Below are positions 18,332 to 26,638 of a stretch of 64,000 nucleotides of DNA, piece after piece (positions within the stretch are counted from its first letter, which is position 1; each line of letters begins with the position of its first letter). The notes beneath the pieces were generated by a model. The model had not been told where the DNA came from and ran no database searches. It worked only from the letters and a program-made list of their open reading frames with translations. The stretch covers positions 1 to 64,000 of the forward strand of contig CAZDXQ010000002.1 in the NCBI GenBank assembly GCA_964509545.1, in the 5' to 3' direction. Source of the stretch: JADJWR01 sp964509545. GTDB taxonomy: Bacteria; Pseudomonadota; Gammaproteobacteria; Burkholderiales; Burkholderiaceae_F. The translations under genes and the position numbers were made by a program.

Positions 18332-19420
18332 TCAGACAGCAGCAGCGATGGCCCGGCCGAGATCGGCCGTTCCGGCACTGCCGCCGATATCGCGCGTCAG
18401 CGGCGCGTGCGCCGGGCCGGCGGCGAGCACTGCTTCGATGGCCTTGAGCACGGCCGTGGCGGCCTCCGCATGGCCGAGCCAGTCGAGCATCATCGATGCG
18501 CACCAGATCTGGCCGATCGGATTGGCAATGCCTTGGCCGGCGATGTCGGGTGCTGAGCCGTGCACAGGTTCGAACAGCGACGGGAACTTGCGTTCCGGGT
18601 TCAGGTTCGCCGACGGCGCGATGGCGATCGTGCCCGTGCAGGCCGGGCCGAGGTCGGAGAGGATGTCGCCGAACAGGTTGGAGGCGACGACGACGTCGAA
18701 GCGCTCCGGGAAGCGCACGAAGTGCGCGGTCAGGATGTCGATGTGGAATTTGTCGTGCGTCACCTGCGGGTAGCCGGTGGCGACCGCCTCGACCCGTTCG
18801 TCCCAGTACGGCATCGTGATCGAGATGCCGTTCGACTTGGTCGCCGAGGTCAGGTGGTGGCGCGGCCGCTTCGACGCCAGGTCGAAGGCAAAGCGCACCA
18901 CGCGGTCGATGCCGATGCGCGTCATCACCGTTTCCTGGATGGCGAACTCTCGCTCGGTGCCCTCGAACATGCGGCCGCCGATCGACGAGTACTCGCCCTC
19001 GGTGTTCTCGCGCACGACGACGAAGTCGATCTCGCCGGGCAAACGCGCCGTCCCGTCGGCGCGCACCAGGGGCGAGCGGATGCCGGGCATCAGCTTGCAG
19101 GGCCGCAGGTTGATGTACTGATCGAACTCGCGGCGGAACTTCAGCAGCGAGCCCCACAGCGACACGTGATCCGGCACCGTGGCCGGCCAGCCCACCGCGC
19201 CGTAGAAGATCGCGTCGTGGCTGCCAATCCGATCCTTCCAGTCGGCCGGCAGCATGGCGCCGTGCTTGGCGTAGTAGTCGCACGAGGCGAAGTCGAAGTG
19301 ATCGAAGTGGAGGTCGAGGCCGAAGCGGCGCGCGGCCGCGTCGAGAACTCGCAACCCTTCCGGAACCGTTTCCTTGCCGATGCCATCGCCGGGAATGACC
19401 GCGATACGCTGTTTGCCCAT
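18332..19420 (-). CDS. tartrate/D-malate dehydrogenase (decarboxylating)
   Basis: 362 aa NAD-dependent beta-decarboxylating dehydrogenase of the isocitrate/isopropylmalate family, closest in appearance to TtuC/DmlA. Motifs: IPGDGIGKETVPEG at the N-terminus, the substrate loop NLRPCKLMPG, VVVRENTEGEYSSIGG, DILTAHFV and the NAD-binding EPVHGSAPDIAGQGIANP. The start at 19420 follows GGAGAGTGAG. It acts on D-malate or tartrate rather than isopropylmalate, judging by the NLRP region. It is last in a leftward operon after a thioesterase. Confidence 0.87.
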   Translation of the reverse strand: MGKQRIAVIPGDGIGKETVPEGLRVLDAAARRFGLDLHFDHFDFASCDYYAKHGAMLPADWKDRIGSHDAIFYGAVGWPATVPDHVSLWGSLLKFRREFDQYINLRPCKLMPGIRSPLVRADGTARLPGEIDFVVVRENTEGEYSSIGGRMFEGTEREFAIQETVMTRIGIDRVVRFAFDLASKRPRHHLTSATKSNGISITMPYWDERVEAVATGYPQVTHDKFHIDILTAHFVRFPERFDVVVASNLFGDILSDLGPACTGTIAIAPSANLNPERKFPSLFEPVHGSAPDIAGQGIANPIGQIWCASMMLDWLGHAEAATAVLKAIEAVLAAGPAHAPLTRDIGGSAGTADLGRAIAAAV

Positions 19421-19452
19421 CTCACTCTCCAGAAATCTGTCCAGCCCGCGTC

Positions 19453-19890
19453 TCACGCGCGAAGCCGCTCGACGGCGGTGCGCAGCGGCGACGGCAGCGC
19501 CACCGGCCGCCGGCTGCGCCGGTCCACGTAGACATGGACAAAGTGCCCCTGCGCAGCGGCGCTTTCACTGAGCGCGCCGAACAGCGCCAGCTCGTAGCGC
19601 ACGCTCGAGCGGCCGATATGCCCCACGCGCAACCCGGCATCGACCCGCTGCGGGAACGCCAGTTCGCTGAAGTAGTTGCACTGGGTTTCGACCACCAGGC
19701 CGACGACGGGACTGGCCTGGATGTCGAGCGCGCCGGCGGCGATCAGGTACTCGTTGACCACCGTATCGAACCAGCTGTAGTACACGACGTTGTTCACATG
19801 CCCGTAGGCATCGTTGTCGCTCCAACGTGTCTGTATCGGCAGGAAGTGACGGTACTGGGCCCGTGTCTGCGCGCCTGGTCTTTCGTTCAA
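19453..19890 (-). CDS. acyl-CoA thioesterase (hotdog fold, 4HBT)
   Basis: 145 aa hotdog-fold thioesterase related to YbgC/FadM. It has the 4HBT signature TRWSDNDAYGHVNNVVYYSWFD with the catalytic Asp, and VVETQCNYFSELAFP. It probably hydrolyses a fatty or aryl acyl-CoA in the cytosol. It lies 15 bp after the DMT transporter and 32 bp before the dehydrogenase, so it is part of the same leftward operon. Confidence 0.87.
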   Translation of the reverse strand: MNERPGAQTRAQYRHFLPIQTRWSDNDAYGHVNNVVYYSWFDTVVNEYLIAAGALDIQASPVVGLVVETQCNYFSELAFPQRVDAGLRVGHIGRSSVRYELALFGALSESAAAQGHFVHVYVDRRSRRPVALPSPLRTAVERLRA

Positions 19891-19905
19891 TTGGGTCTAC
19901 TCCTG

Positions 19906-20790
19906 TTACCGCCTGCGCAGCACGAGCGCGACGCCGCCCATGGTGACGAGGATGCCCGCCCACGCCGCGACGCCGAGCGTCTCGCCGAACAGAACCCAGG
20001 CCATCAGGGCAGTAGTCGGCGGCGTCAGGTACATCAGGCTTGCCACTTCGGTGGCCCGCCCGCGACGAATCATAGTCAGCAGCAGCACCATCGCCACCAG
20101 CGACAGCACCAGCACCGACCAGCCCAGTGCGAACCAGAATTCCCTGGCGAACTCCACCTCGAGCCGGCCGCTGGCCATGGCAAACGGCAGGGTCGCCACG
20201 AAAGAGGCGCCAAACTGGATCGCGCTGCCCGTGCGCAGATCGACAGCGCCGCCGAAGCGTTTCTGGTAGAGCGTTCCGGCCGTGATGCCCGCCAGCGCCA
20301 GAACGTTGACAAGCAATGGCGCCGCACCGACGCCCTGCAGCGTCAGCCGATCCGAAAGCACGAGCGCAACCCCGCCGAAGCCCAGTGCCATGCCCGCCCA
20401 TTGTCTCGCGCTGGCGCGTTCGCCGACCGCACCGGCGAAGAACGCGGTCAGGAGCGGCTGCAGGCCGACGATCAGCGCCGAGGCGCCGGCCGGCATGCCT
20501 TCGGCGATCGCCCACCAGACGCCGCCGAGATAGACCGCCTGCATCAGGACACCAATCGCAGCGACGTGCAGCCATTGCGCGCCTGTTCGGGGCCAGCGCG
20601 CGCCGGTGACGAAGATGATCGGCAGCAGGACGAGGACGGCGGCACCGTAGCGCCAGAGCAGGAAGGTCAACGGCGGCGCGTGCGGCGCGGCGTACCTCGC
20701 AACGATGAAACCGGTGCTCCACAGCAGCACGAACACCACCGGCATCAGCGCCATCTGCGCCGATCGGCCGGTCGAGCGGCCCTCAGCCAA
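19906..20790 (-). CDS. EamA/DMT-family transporter
   Basis: 294 aa, about ten helices in two EamA repeats (FVLLWSTGFIVARYAAP in helix 1; ASLMYLTPPTTALMAWVLFGE in repeat 2). Probable exporter of a small metabolite. It overlaps the end of the upstream deacetylase-like gene by 8 bp, so translation is coupled. It is clearly different in sequence from the DMT transporter at 4948. Confidence 0.87.
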   Translation of the reverse strand: MAEGRSTGRSAQMALMPVVFVLLWSTGFIVARYAAPHAPPLTFLLWRYGAAVLVLLPIIFVTGARWPRTGAQWLHVAAIGVLMQAVYLGGVWWAIAEGMPAGASALIVGLQPLLTAFFAGAVGERASARQWAGMALGFGGVALVLSDRLTLQGVGAAPLLVNVLALAGITAGTLYQKRFGGAVDLRTGSAIQFGASFVATLPFAMASGRLEVEFAREFWFALGWSVLVLSLVAMVLLLTMIRRGRATEVASLMYLTPPTTALMAWVLFGETLGVAAWAGILVTMGGVALVLRRR

Positions 20791-21715
20791 TGGCGGCTTC
20801 CACGCCTTGCGGCGGGCGGCAGCGCCGCCAGTGGCTCAAGGCGGCGCCGACCGTGTTCAGGTGGACCTGAACCGTGGCAGCGATATCGTGCCCGTAGCCG
20901 CCTCCCATCGTCACCGCGATCGGCGCGCGCAAGCGCGCGGCAAGGTCGAAGACACGGGCGTCGCGAGCCCGCAGGCCGTCGAAAGTCAGACGCAGGCGCC
21001 CGAGGCGATCGCCCTCGTGCGGATCGGCGCCGGCGAGAAACAGAACGAATGACGGAGCAAAACGAGCGCACATCGCTGCGATCGCCTCGTCGAGCGCCTC
21101 GAGATATGCCTGGTCGCCGGTGCCGTCAGGCAGGCCGACGTCCAGGTGTCCATCGACTTTGCGCGCCGGATAGTTGTAGCTGCCATGCAGCGACAGGGTG
21201 AAGATCCGATCGCTGCCGCCGTGGATCGCGGCCGTACCGTCGCCCTGGTGCACGTCGAGGTCGATGATCGCCACGCGTGCCCGATCGTTCTCGCGGCACA
21301 GCGCCTTGGCCGCGATCGCGAGGTCGTTGAACACGCAATAGCCCTGGCCGCGGTCGCGATGCGCGTGATGCGTGCCACCGGCGAGGTTCACCGCCACACC
21401 GTCGGCGGCCGCCGCCGCGCAGGCAGCCAGCGTCGCCCCAACGGAGCGGCGCGAACGCTCGACCATCAGCGGCGACCAGGGAAAGCCGATCGCACGTTGC
21501 TCGTCGGCCGTCAGTGCACCCGCCACTACGCGGCGCACGTAGTCGGTGTCGTGCGCCAGTTGCAGTTGCGCCAGCGTCGCCGCCGGCGGTTCGCTCAGGG
21601 AAACGTCGGGCAGCTCGGCCGCCACACGCTCGCGCAACGCAGCGTACTTCGACATCGGGAATCGATGGCTCGCCGGCAGCGGCAGGACGAAACGATCGCT
21701 GTAAAAGGCCTTCAC
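20783..21715 (-). CDS. histone-deacetylase-like amidohydrolase (AcuC/HDAC family)
   Basis: 310 aa Zn-dependent deacetylase of the HDAC superfamily. Active-site residues are visible: the His pair H116-H117 in GGTHHAHRD, zinc ligands D154 and H156 in DLDVHQGDGT, the third ligand Asp in AGADPHEGD, and the Tyr in the C-terminal GGGYG. Bacterial members act on acetylated small molecules or proteins such as acetyl-CoA synthetase. It heads the leftward operon with the transporter, thioesterase and dehydrogenase. Confidence 0.88.
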   Translation of the reverse strand: MKAFYSDRFVLPLPASHRFPMSKYAALRERVAAELPDVSLSEPPAATLAQLQLAHDTDYVRRVVAGALTADEQRAIGFPWSPLMVERSRRSVGATLAACAAAAADGVAVNLAGGTHHAHRDRGQGYCVFNDLAIAAKALCRENDRARVAIIDLDVHQGDGTAAIHGGSDRIFTLSLHGSYNYPARKVDGHLDVGLPDGTGDQAYLEALDEAIAAMCARFAPSFVLFLAGADPHEGDRLGRLRLTFDGLRARDARVFDLAARLRAPIAVTMGGGYGHDIAATVQVHLNTVGAALSHWRRCRPPQGVEAAIG

Positions 21716-21896
21716 GCGCCGATCCCGGTTAGAGCGCGCATTCTAGCCACCCCGCCTGTGACACCTTCGCCTCTCGCGGCGCGGCAAAATGTCCGCAGGA
21801 AGCGTTGTTATTGTTTATAGAATTATCGCGTACAACGTTGTTCTTAAACGATTTATTATGCGATTCGACGTTTTGTGTGCAATGCAGCAATTTTGC

Positions 21897-21946
21897 TTGA
21901 CAGAGGGTCCGGTTTCGCCAACAATTCGTTTGTGCGCCGCACAAAC
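21897..21946 (+). promoter_or_regulatory. phasin promoter and overlapping operator dyad
   Basis: Sigma-70 promoter: TTGACA at 21897-21902, 17-bp spacer, AACAAT at 21920-21925. Immediately downstream, over the likely start of transcription, lies a perfect 8-bp inverted repeat GTTTGTGC-GCC-GCACAAAC (21928-21946). Upstream (about 21800-21890) the DNA is strikingly AT-rich and carries the palindrome ACAACGTTGT at 21832-21841. The dyad is well placed for repression, as expected for PhaR-controlled phasin genes, but PhaR binding is inference. Confidence 0.65.
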
Positions 21947-22005
21947 AACAAGCGGCGCGACGCGAGCCGAAGCCCCTGTCCACTGAACCACTAAGGAGTC
22001 CACAA

Positions 22006-22566
22006 ATGATCACCACCCCGGCCCAAGTCGCTGAACTGCAAAAAAGCCAACTCGACACGCTGTTCGCGTTGTCGCACACGATGTTCGAAGCGACCGAGAA
22101 ACTGGTCGACCTGAACCTCGCCGCCACCAAGGCCCTGCTGGAAGAGTCCGCCGAGAAGGCGCAGGTTATGCTTGGCGTCAAGGACGTGCAGGAACTTCTG
22201 GCCGTCGGCAGCAGCCTGGCGCAGCCGGCGCTGGAGAAGGTCGTCAGCTACAACCGCAACGTCTACGGCATCGCCTCGGGTGCCAGCGCCGACGTGTCGA
22301 AGATCTTCGAGACGCAGATCGCGCAAGGCAACAAGCAGGTCGCCGAGATGATCGACTTCGCGTCGAAGAACACGCCGACCGGCGCCGAACCCGCCGTGTC
22401 GATGTTCAAGAGCGCGCTGGCTGCCGCCAACACGGCCTATGACACGTTCACCAAGGCGACCAAGCAGGCCGTTGACATCGCCGAATCGAACTTCAGTGCC
22501 GCCACCGCGGCTACGGTCAAGGCCGCGAATGACGTGGTCAAGCCGAAAGCGCGCAAAGCGGCCTAA
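22006..22566 (+). CDS. phaP: phasin (PHA granule-associated protein)
   Basis: 186 aa amphipathic helical protein of the PhaP phasin family. It coats polyhydroxyalkanoate granules and limits their size. Family features: an N-terminal AELQKSQLDTLFALSHTMFEATEKL helix split here into its two halves, the LNLAATKALLEES motif, and an Ala/Lys-rich C-terminus (KPKARKAA). Ribosome site AAGGAG lies 9 bp upstream. It is monocistronic with its own promoter and a likely terminator at 22810. Presence implies PHA storage. Confidence 0.93.
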   Translation: MITTPAQVAELQKSQLDTLFALSHTMFEATEKLVDLNLAATKALLEESAEKAQVMLGVKDVQELLAVGSSLAQPALEKVVSYNRNVYGIASGASADVSKIFETQIAQGNKQVAEMIDFASKNTPTGAEPAVSMFKSALAAANTAYDTFTKATKQAVDIAESNFSAATAATVKAANDVVKPKARKAA

Positions 22567-22750
22567 GACGACCGGGGGATGGGCGCGCCCCTGCCCCGCT
22601 GCTAACTTTCACGTGTAGCAAGGCTGAACGCAAGCGTGACTGCCCGCTCCTCGCCGGTTGAAGGAAGCGGAGCATCTGTCGAAGATTCGACAGCGCCGCG
22701 GTCGGCCTGAAGGGTAAAGTAGGCATCGAAACGTAACGGTTGTCTCCTTG

Positions 22751-22809
22751 GCACCACTTGTCCGGACGCCAGTCCGGACTCCTCTGTCTCCTCCTTTGGT
22801 GGTGCTTTC
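22751..22809 (+). ncRNA. candidate structured RNA between phaP and its terminator
   Basis: A compact fold precedes the terminator: GCACCAC (22751-22757) pairs with GTGGTGC (22799-22805), enclosing a hairpin of two GTCCGGAC blocks (22760-22767 and 22772-22779, loop GCCA). It could be the 3' UTR of phaP, a processed 3'-derived small RNA, or an independent sRNA; no separate promoter is evident. Called from structure alone. Confidence 0.35.
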
Positions 22810-22840
22810 AAGCCCGGTTCTCCGAACCGGGCTTTTTTTA
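22810..22840 (+). terminator. strong Rho-independent terminator
   Basis: Perfect 11-bp stem AAGCCCGGTTC / GAACCGGGCTT with a 3-nt loop, followed by an uninterrupted T-run (seven T counting the stem end). It terminates rightward transcription from phaP, 240 bp after its stop, just before the convergent CinA-like gene. Confidence 0.93.
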
Positions 22841-23638
22841 CGTCAGCTCGAACGGCGCGCCAAGCGCCTCGATGCCGCGGCGCATCGCATCGAAAGCCGC
22901 GTCGACGGTCGCGGCATCGCCCTTCACGCCCAGTTCGATATGTCGACGTCGGGTGCGCCCGTCGCGGCCATCGCCCAGCGAAGGCAGGCTGAAGGCCCTG
23001 ATCCCGGCAAAGCGTGCCTCGACCTCCTCCATGACCGGCGTCACCAGCGATTCGGCAGTGTCGAAGACCACCATGGACCGCTCGCCCAAGCGCTCGGCGT
23101 GGAAATGCGTCGCGTATTCCTGATCGAGCACCGCCTCGATCATCGGCCAGGCCATCGCCGGGAAGCCGGGCAGGAAGTAGTGACTGCCGAAGGCGAAGCC
23201 GGGAATGCGATTGAACGGGTTGGCAACGATCCGCGCGCCGCGCGGAAACTCGCCCATCTTCAGTCGCTGACGATTCTCCGCCGTCGTCATGTCGGCGCTG
23301 CCGCGCCCTTCGGCGGCCATTTCCGCGCAGCGCTGCGCGATCAGCTCGGCCGCCTGCGGATGCAATTCGACATCGACGCCGAGCGCTGCAGCTGCTGCCT
23401 GCCGCGTGTGATCGTCGGGCGTCGCACCGATGCCGCCGCAGGAAAAAACGATGTCGTCCGTGGCGAATGTCCGTCGCAGCACGTCGGTGATCGCCTGCCG
23501 GTCGTCACCGACATACTGCGCCCATTGCAGACGCAAGCCGCGCGTCGCCAGGATCTCGATGACCTTCGCCAGATGCTTGTCGGCGCGCTTGCCCGACAGA
23601 ATTTCGTCGCCGACGATGATGAGGCCGATCCGTGGCAT
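22838..23638 (-). CDS. CinA-like molybdopterin-binding domain protein
   Basis: 266 aa protein with the MoCF/CinA N-terminal fold (IGLIIVGDEILSGKRADKH, VFSCGGIGATPDDHTRQ, LPGFPAMAWPM). It lacks the C-terminal nicotinamide-nucleotide amidase domain of full CinA (about 400 aa), so it is a stand-alone member of unknown function. The start at 23638 places the first strand directly at the N-terminus. It is last in a leftward operon of four genes. Confidence 0.85.
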   Translation of the reverse strand: MPRIGLIIVGDEILSGKRADKHLAKVIEILATRGLRLQWAQYVGDDRQAITDVLRRTFATDDIVFSCGGIGATPDDHTRQAAAAALGVDVELHPQAAELIAQRCAEMAAEGRGSADMTTAENRQRLKMGEFPRGARIVANPFNRIPGFAFGSHYFLPGFPAMAWPMIEAVLDQEYATHFHAERLGERSMVVFDTAESLVTPVMEEVEARFAGIRAFSLPSLGDGRDGRTRRRHIELGVKGDAATVDAAFDAMRRGIEALGAPFELT

Positions 23639-23694
23639 CGGCACCTCGCTCGCTTGGAAAGCCGCGATGGTATCGCCGAAGGTCGTTGCAGGTG

Positions 23695-24654
23695 TCAGGC
23701 CGCCGGATCGATCATCCGCCTCAGCCCCAGCCATTGTTGCCGCCAAAAGCCTTCGCCGTAGTCATGCCCGCGGCCCTGCGGCGGCGGCAGCTGGTCGCGG
23801 ATCCCGGTGGGTTCGATCGTGCGCCGGAAATCGGCGGTCCGGAAAAGAACGTCCCAGAGTGGAAACAGGACGGCGAAGTTGCAGCCGAATCGCCGTCCTT
23901 CGTGGCCGATGCCGATTGCGTGATGCACGCGGTGGAACACCGGGCTCACCAACAGAACTCCGAGTGGCCCGTACGTCCACGGCAGATTGGCGTGCTGCAC
24001 GCTCTGCAGCACGCGCGCGGCGATGGTCAGGCCGACGAACTGCGCCGGTTCAACGCCGATGGCAAGCGCCACGGCCGCCTTGATCGCGTCGATGACCAGG
24101 CTGTCGAGCAGGTGGTTGCGATCGTCGGTCCAGAACGACATCCTGCGCTGCGAATGATGCAGCGCGTGCAGCGCCCACCACCAGCGCAGCCGATGCTGAC
24201 CGCGGTGCAGCCAGTAATCGAGGAAATCGAGCGCCACCAGATACAGCATGAAACTGACGACCGGCACGTCGCTGACGCCCGGCCAGAGCGCATCGAGGTT
24301 CAGCGGCGAGAATTCATTGCCGCGCAGCCAGGCAGCGGCGGTTTCCACCAACGGTGTCAGCAGAAGGAATACCGCCAGCGGAAAGGCCCCGAGACGGTGC
24401 AGCAGCGTGTAGATGATGTCCACCCCCGTGCCTTTGCGGTCGTCCCACCGCTCGGCCGGCGACACGGTCTCGAGCGGACGCAGCAGCACGTAGAGCAGCA
24501 CCACCTGCACGATGCCGAGCAGGAACCACTCGGTCGCCGGGTAGGCCTCCTCCAGCCAGTACGAAGCGCCGGCGGCGAACAGCAGCGGTTGCACTGCCGA
24601 CTCGAACAGCCAGGAGTGCACGGCGTCGAAGGCGCGTTGCAGGATGTCGAACAT
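23695..24654 (-). CDS. sterol desaturase/fatty acid hydroxylase family protein
   Basis: 319 aa membrane di-iron enzyme. Five or so helices surround three His clusters: HRGQH (150-154), HALHH (163-167) and HRVHH (about 233-237), with an extra His in DDRNH. The fold hydroxylates or desaturates lipids at the membrane. It lies 6 bp after the polysaccharide deacetylase gene. The substrate cannot be told from sequence; ornithine lipids, carotenoids or hopanoids are options in other bacteria. Confidence 0.87.
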   Translation of the reverse strand: MFDILQRAFDAVHSWLFESAVQPLLFAAGASYWLEEAYPATEWFLLGIVQVVLLYVLLRPLETVSPAERWDDRKGTGVDIIYTLLHRLGAFPLAVFLLLTPLVETAAAWLRGNEFSPLNLDALWPGVSDVPVVSFMLYLVALDFLDYWLHRGQHRLRWWWALHALHHSQRRMSFWTDDRNHLLDSLVIDAIKAAVALAIGVEPAQFVGLTIAARVLQSVQHANLPWTYGPLGVLLVSPVFHRVHHAIGIGHEGRRFGCNFAVLFPLWDVLFRTADFRRTIEPTGIRDQLPPPQGRGHDYGEGFWRQQWLGLRRMIDPAA

Positions 24655-24660
24655 CGCAAC

Positions 24661-25491
24661 TCAACGGCCCGGCGCCGAGGCGGCCAGTTGCACGACGACA
24701 GGCGCCTGCGCCCGGTAGCCCGGATGCTCGCGCAGCGTGCGGAAACAGAACCCGCGCGCCTTCAGGCCGACGATCAACGGTTCGAGCATCGGCGCAAAGG
24801 GATCCTTGCGCGACCAGATGCCCAGATGCGCCATCAGCACGTCGCCATCGCGGATGTCGCGCAGCGCACGCGCCAGCAGCGCGTCGTTCGGATATTGCTC
24901 CGACGGCAGTTCATCGCCGAGGAATCCGGCTCGCGCCCAGCCCACGTGGGTAAAGCCGCATTCGGCGGCCGCCGCCAGTGCGCGCGAGGTGAGATGGCCA
25001 CCGGGTGCGCGCCACAGCGCATCGAGCCCACGCCCCGTGTAGGCCGAAAAGGCCTTCTCAACGCGGCGCAGTTCGTCGCAGATCGCGGCAGCGGTCAGCG
25101 TGATCGTCCGGCCGGCATCGTCGCCGAACTGCGGCCGGTAGCGCACCGCTGCGCCGCCGTCAGCGACAAAACGGCCGTGCCGCCAGGTATGGCTGCCGAA
25201 CGCGTGGCCCTCCTCGGCGCGCGCTTTCCAGTAGGCAGCCCAGGAGGGATCGAGCGAGAAATCGCCGCGTTGCGTCTTCTCGTTGGCGAGGAAAAACGTC
25301 GCACGGACGGCCTGCCGGCTCAGGATCGCGGCGACCGCCTCCGCGTGCCGCATGTTGCCGGTGTCGAGCGTCAGGTAGACATGACCGGCGCATGGCTGTG
25401 CGGCGGCTGCCGCGGTCCAAAGCGCGACGGCAGCGGCCGTGGCCATGACGGCGAGCGCGCTCACCGGGCGCACGACACTGCTACGCGGCAT
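24661..25491 (-). CDS. polysaccharide deacetylase-family protein, secreted
   Basis: 276 aa with a signal peptide (to about residue 31) and a NodB-type fold. Motif 2, SHTWRH, carries the metal ligands H101 and H105. Motif 1, normally TFDDG, reads TLDTG (residues 41-45), so the second Asp, a metal ligand in typical members, is Thr. Later motifs RAPGGHLT and LMAHLGIWS are recognisable. It may deacetylate peptidoglycan or another glycan in the periplasm, or be altered in activity. Operon position: second of four, 21 bp after the beta-propeller gene. Confidence 0.8.
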   Translation of the reverse strand: MPRSSVVRPVSALAVMATAAAVALWTAAAAAQPCAGHVYLTLDTGNMRHAEAVAAILSRQAVRATFFLANEKTQRGDFSLDPSWAAYWKARAEEGHAFGSHTWRHGRFVADGGAAVRYRPQFGDDAGRTITLTAAAICDELRRVEKAFSAYTGRGLDALWRAPGGHLTSRALAAAAECGFTHVGWARAGFLGDELPSEQYPNDALLARALRDIRDGDVLMAHLGIWSRKDPFAPMLEPLIVGLKARGFCFRTLREHPGYRAQAPVVVQLAASAPGR

Positions 25492-25512
25492 GGCCAGCGC
25501 GCCCGTCGTGGC

Positions 25513-26496
25513 TCAGCGCCAGGGCGCCGAATTGGCAAAGAACACGCCGTGCGGCGAGCGGCCGACCCGAATCGTATGCGCGATGCGACGTGCCTCGATG
25601 TCGACCACCGCCACCGACTTGCCCCAGCGCTGGGTGACCCACAGCCACCTGCGATCGGCGCTGACTTCCATGCAGTCCGGGCCCTTGGGCACGTCGATGT
25701 CGAACTTCTTCTCCAGCGTCGCCTGGTCGATCAGGCTGACCGTGCCGGCGACGCGATTGCCGACGAAGACATGGCGTCCGTCGCCAAGCGGCCGGAAGTT
25801 GTGCGCGCCCTTGCCGGTGACGATGCGCCCGACCGATCTGCGTTCGCGCCAGTCGACGACCTCGACGTAGTCCTCGCCCATGATGCCGACAAGCAGATGC
25901 TTTTCGTCGGGCGTCATCCATATGCCGGCGGGGAGACGACCGACCTTCATCTTCCACAGCACGGTCTGGTCGGCGAGGCGGATGGCGGCGATCTCGTCGC
26001 TTTCCTGCAGCGTGACGAACACGAGCTGGCTGTCCGACGAAAAGGCCATGTGGCTCGGCGTGCGCCCGAGCGCGACGCGCCTGGCCGGACGGAACTCGTC
26101 GCCGGCGACGGCATAGATGTCGACCCGGTCGAGCCGCAGCGCGTTGGCGACGAACCATTTCCGGTCCGGAGAAAAGCCGATCTGGTAAGGGTCCGGAATA
26201 TTGCGTACGCGGCGCTGGATGGTTCCGCTGACCGGATCGAGGAAGTGAAGGTTGTCACTGGCGGCATTGGCGACGATCAAGGTCTTGCCGTCCGGCGTGG
26301 CCATCAGGTGATGCGGCTCCTTGCCGACATCGAAGCGACGCAACTCGGTGCGGCTTGCCTGGTCCAACAGTGAAACCGTCGCGTCGCCGGAATTCAACAC
26401 AACGACCACGCCCGCCTGCACGCCGCCGGCGTACAGCAGCAAGGCGGCGAGCGCGAGGCGCAGCCAACCCGCCCTCAACTTTGAAGGAAAACCCAT
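25513..26496 (-). CDS. secreted YVTN-type beta-propeller protein
   Basis: 327 aa with a signal peptide (residues 1-28) followed by about seven beta-propeller blades, each about 42 residues with motifs such as VVVLNSGDATVSLLD, GKTLIVANAASDNLHFLDP and RWLWVTQRWGKSVAVVDIE. It is probably a periplasmic scaffold or binding protein. It heads a leftward operon with a deacetylase, a membrane hydroxylase and a CinA-like protein, and is divergent from the FecR/DUF6600 gene with 142 bp between. Confidence 0.83.
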   Translation of the reverse strand: MGFPSKLRAGWLRLALAALLLYAGGVQAGVVVVLNSGDATVSLLDQASRTELRRFDVGKEPHHLMATPDGKTLIVANAASDNLHFLDPVSGTIQRRVRNIPDPYQIGFSPDRKWFVANALRLDRVDIYAVAGDEFRPARRVALGRTPSHMAFSSDSQLVFVTLQESDEIAAIRLADQTVLWKMKVGRLPAGIWMTPDEKHLLVGIMGEDYVEVVDWRERRSVGRIVTGKGAHNFRPLGDGRHVFVGNRVAGTVSLIDQATLEKKFDIDVPKGPDCMEVSADRRWLWVTQRWGKSVAVVDIEARRIAHTIRVGRSPHGVFFANSAPWR

Positions 26497-26638
26497 CTTT
26501 TCGGCCGATCTGATCGTTCTTCTGCGATTCTATGGCCGGGCCGCCCCGCGGATCCAGGCTGCAACGAGATGTTTCCACCGTAAGCGGGCCGCTGCCGCCG
26601 GCCGTTGACATGCGCAGGCAAGAAACGCGGAGATTCGG

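Noticed and set aside
18058..18378. 106-codon frame in the pbpG upstream region
   Set aside because: Overlaps the ends of neighbouring coding and regulatory sequence, has no ribosome site, and its product has no domain.
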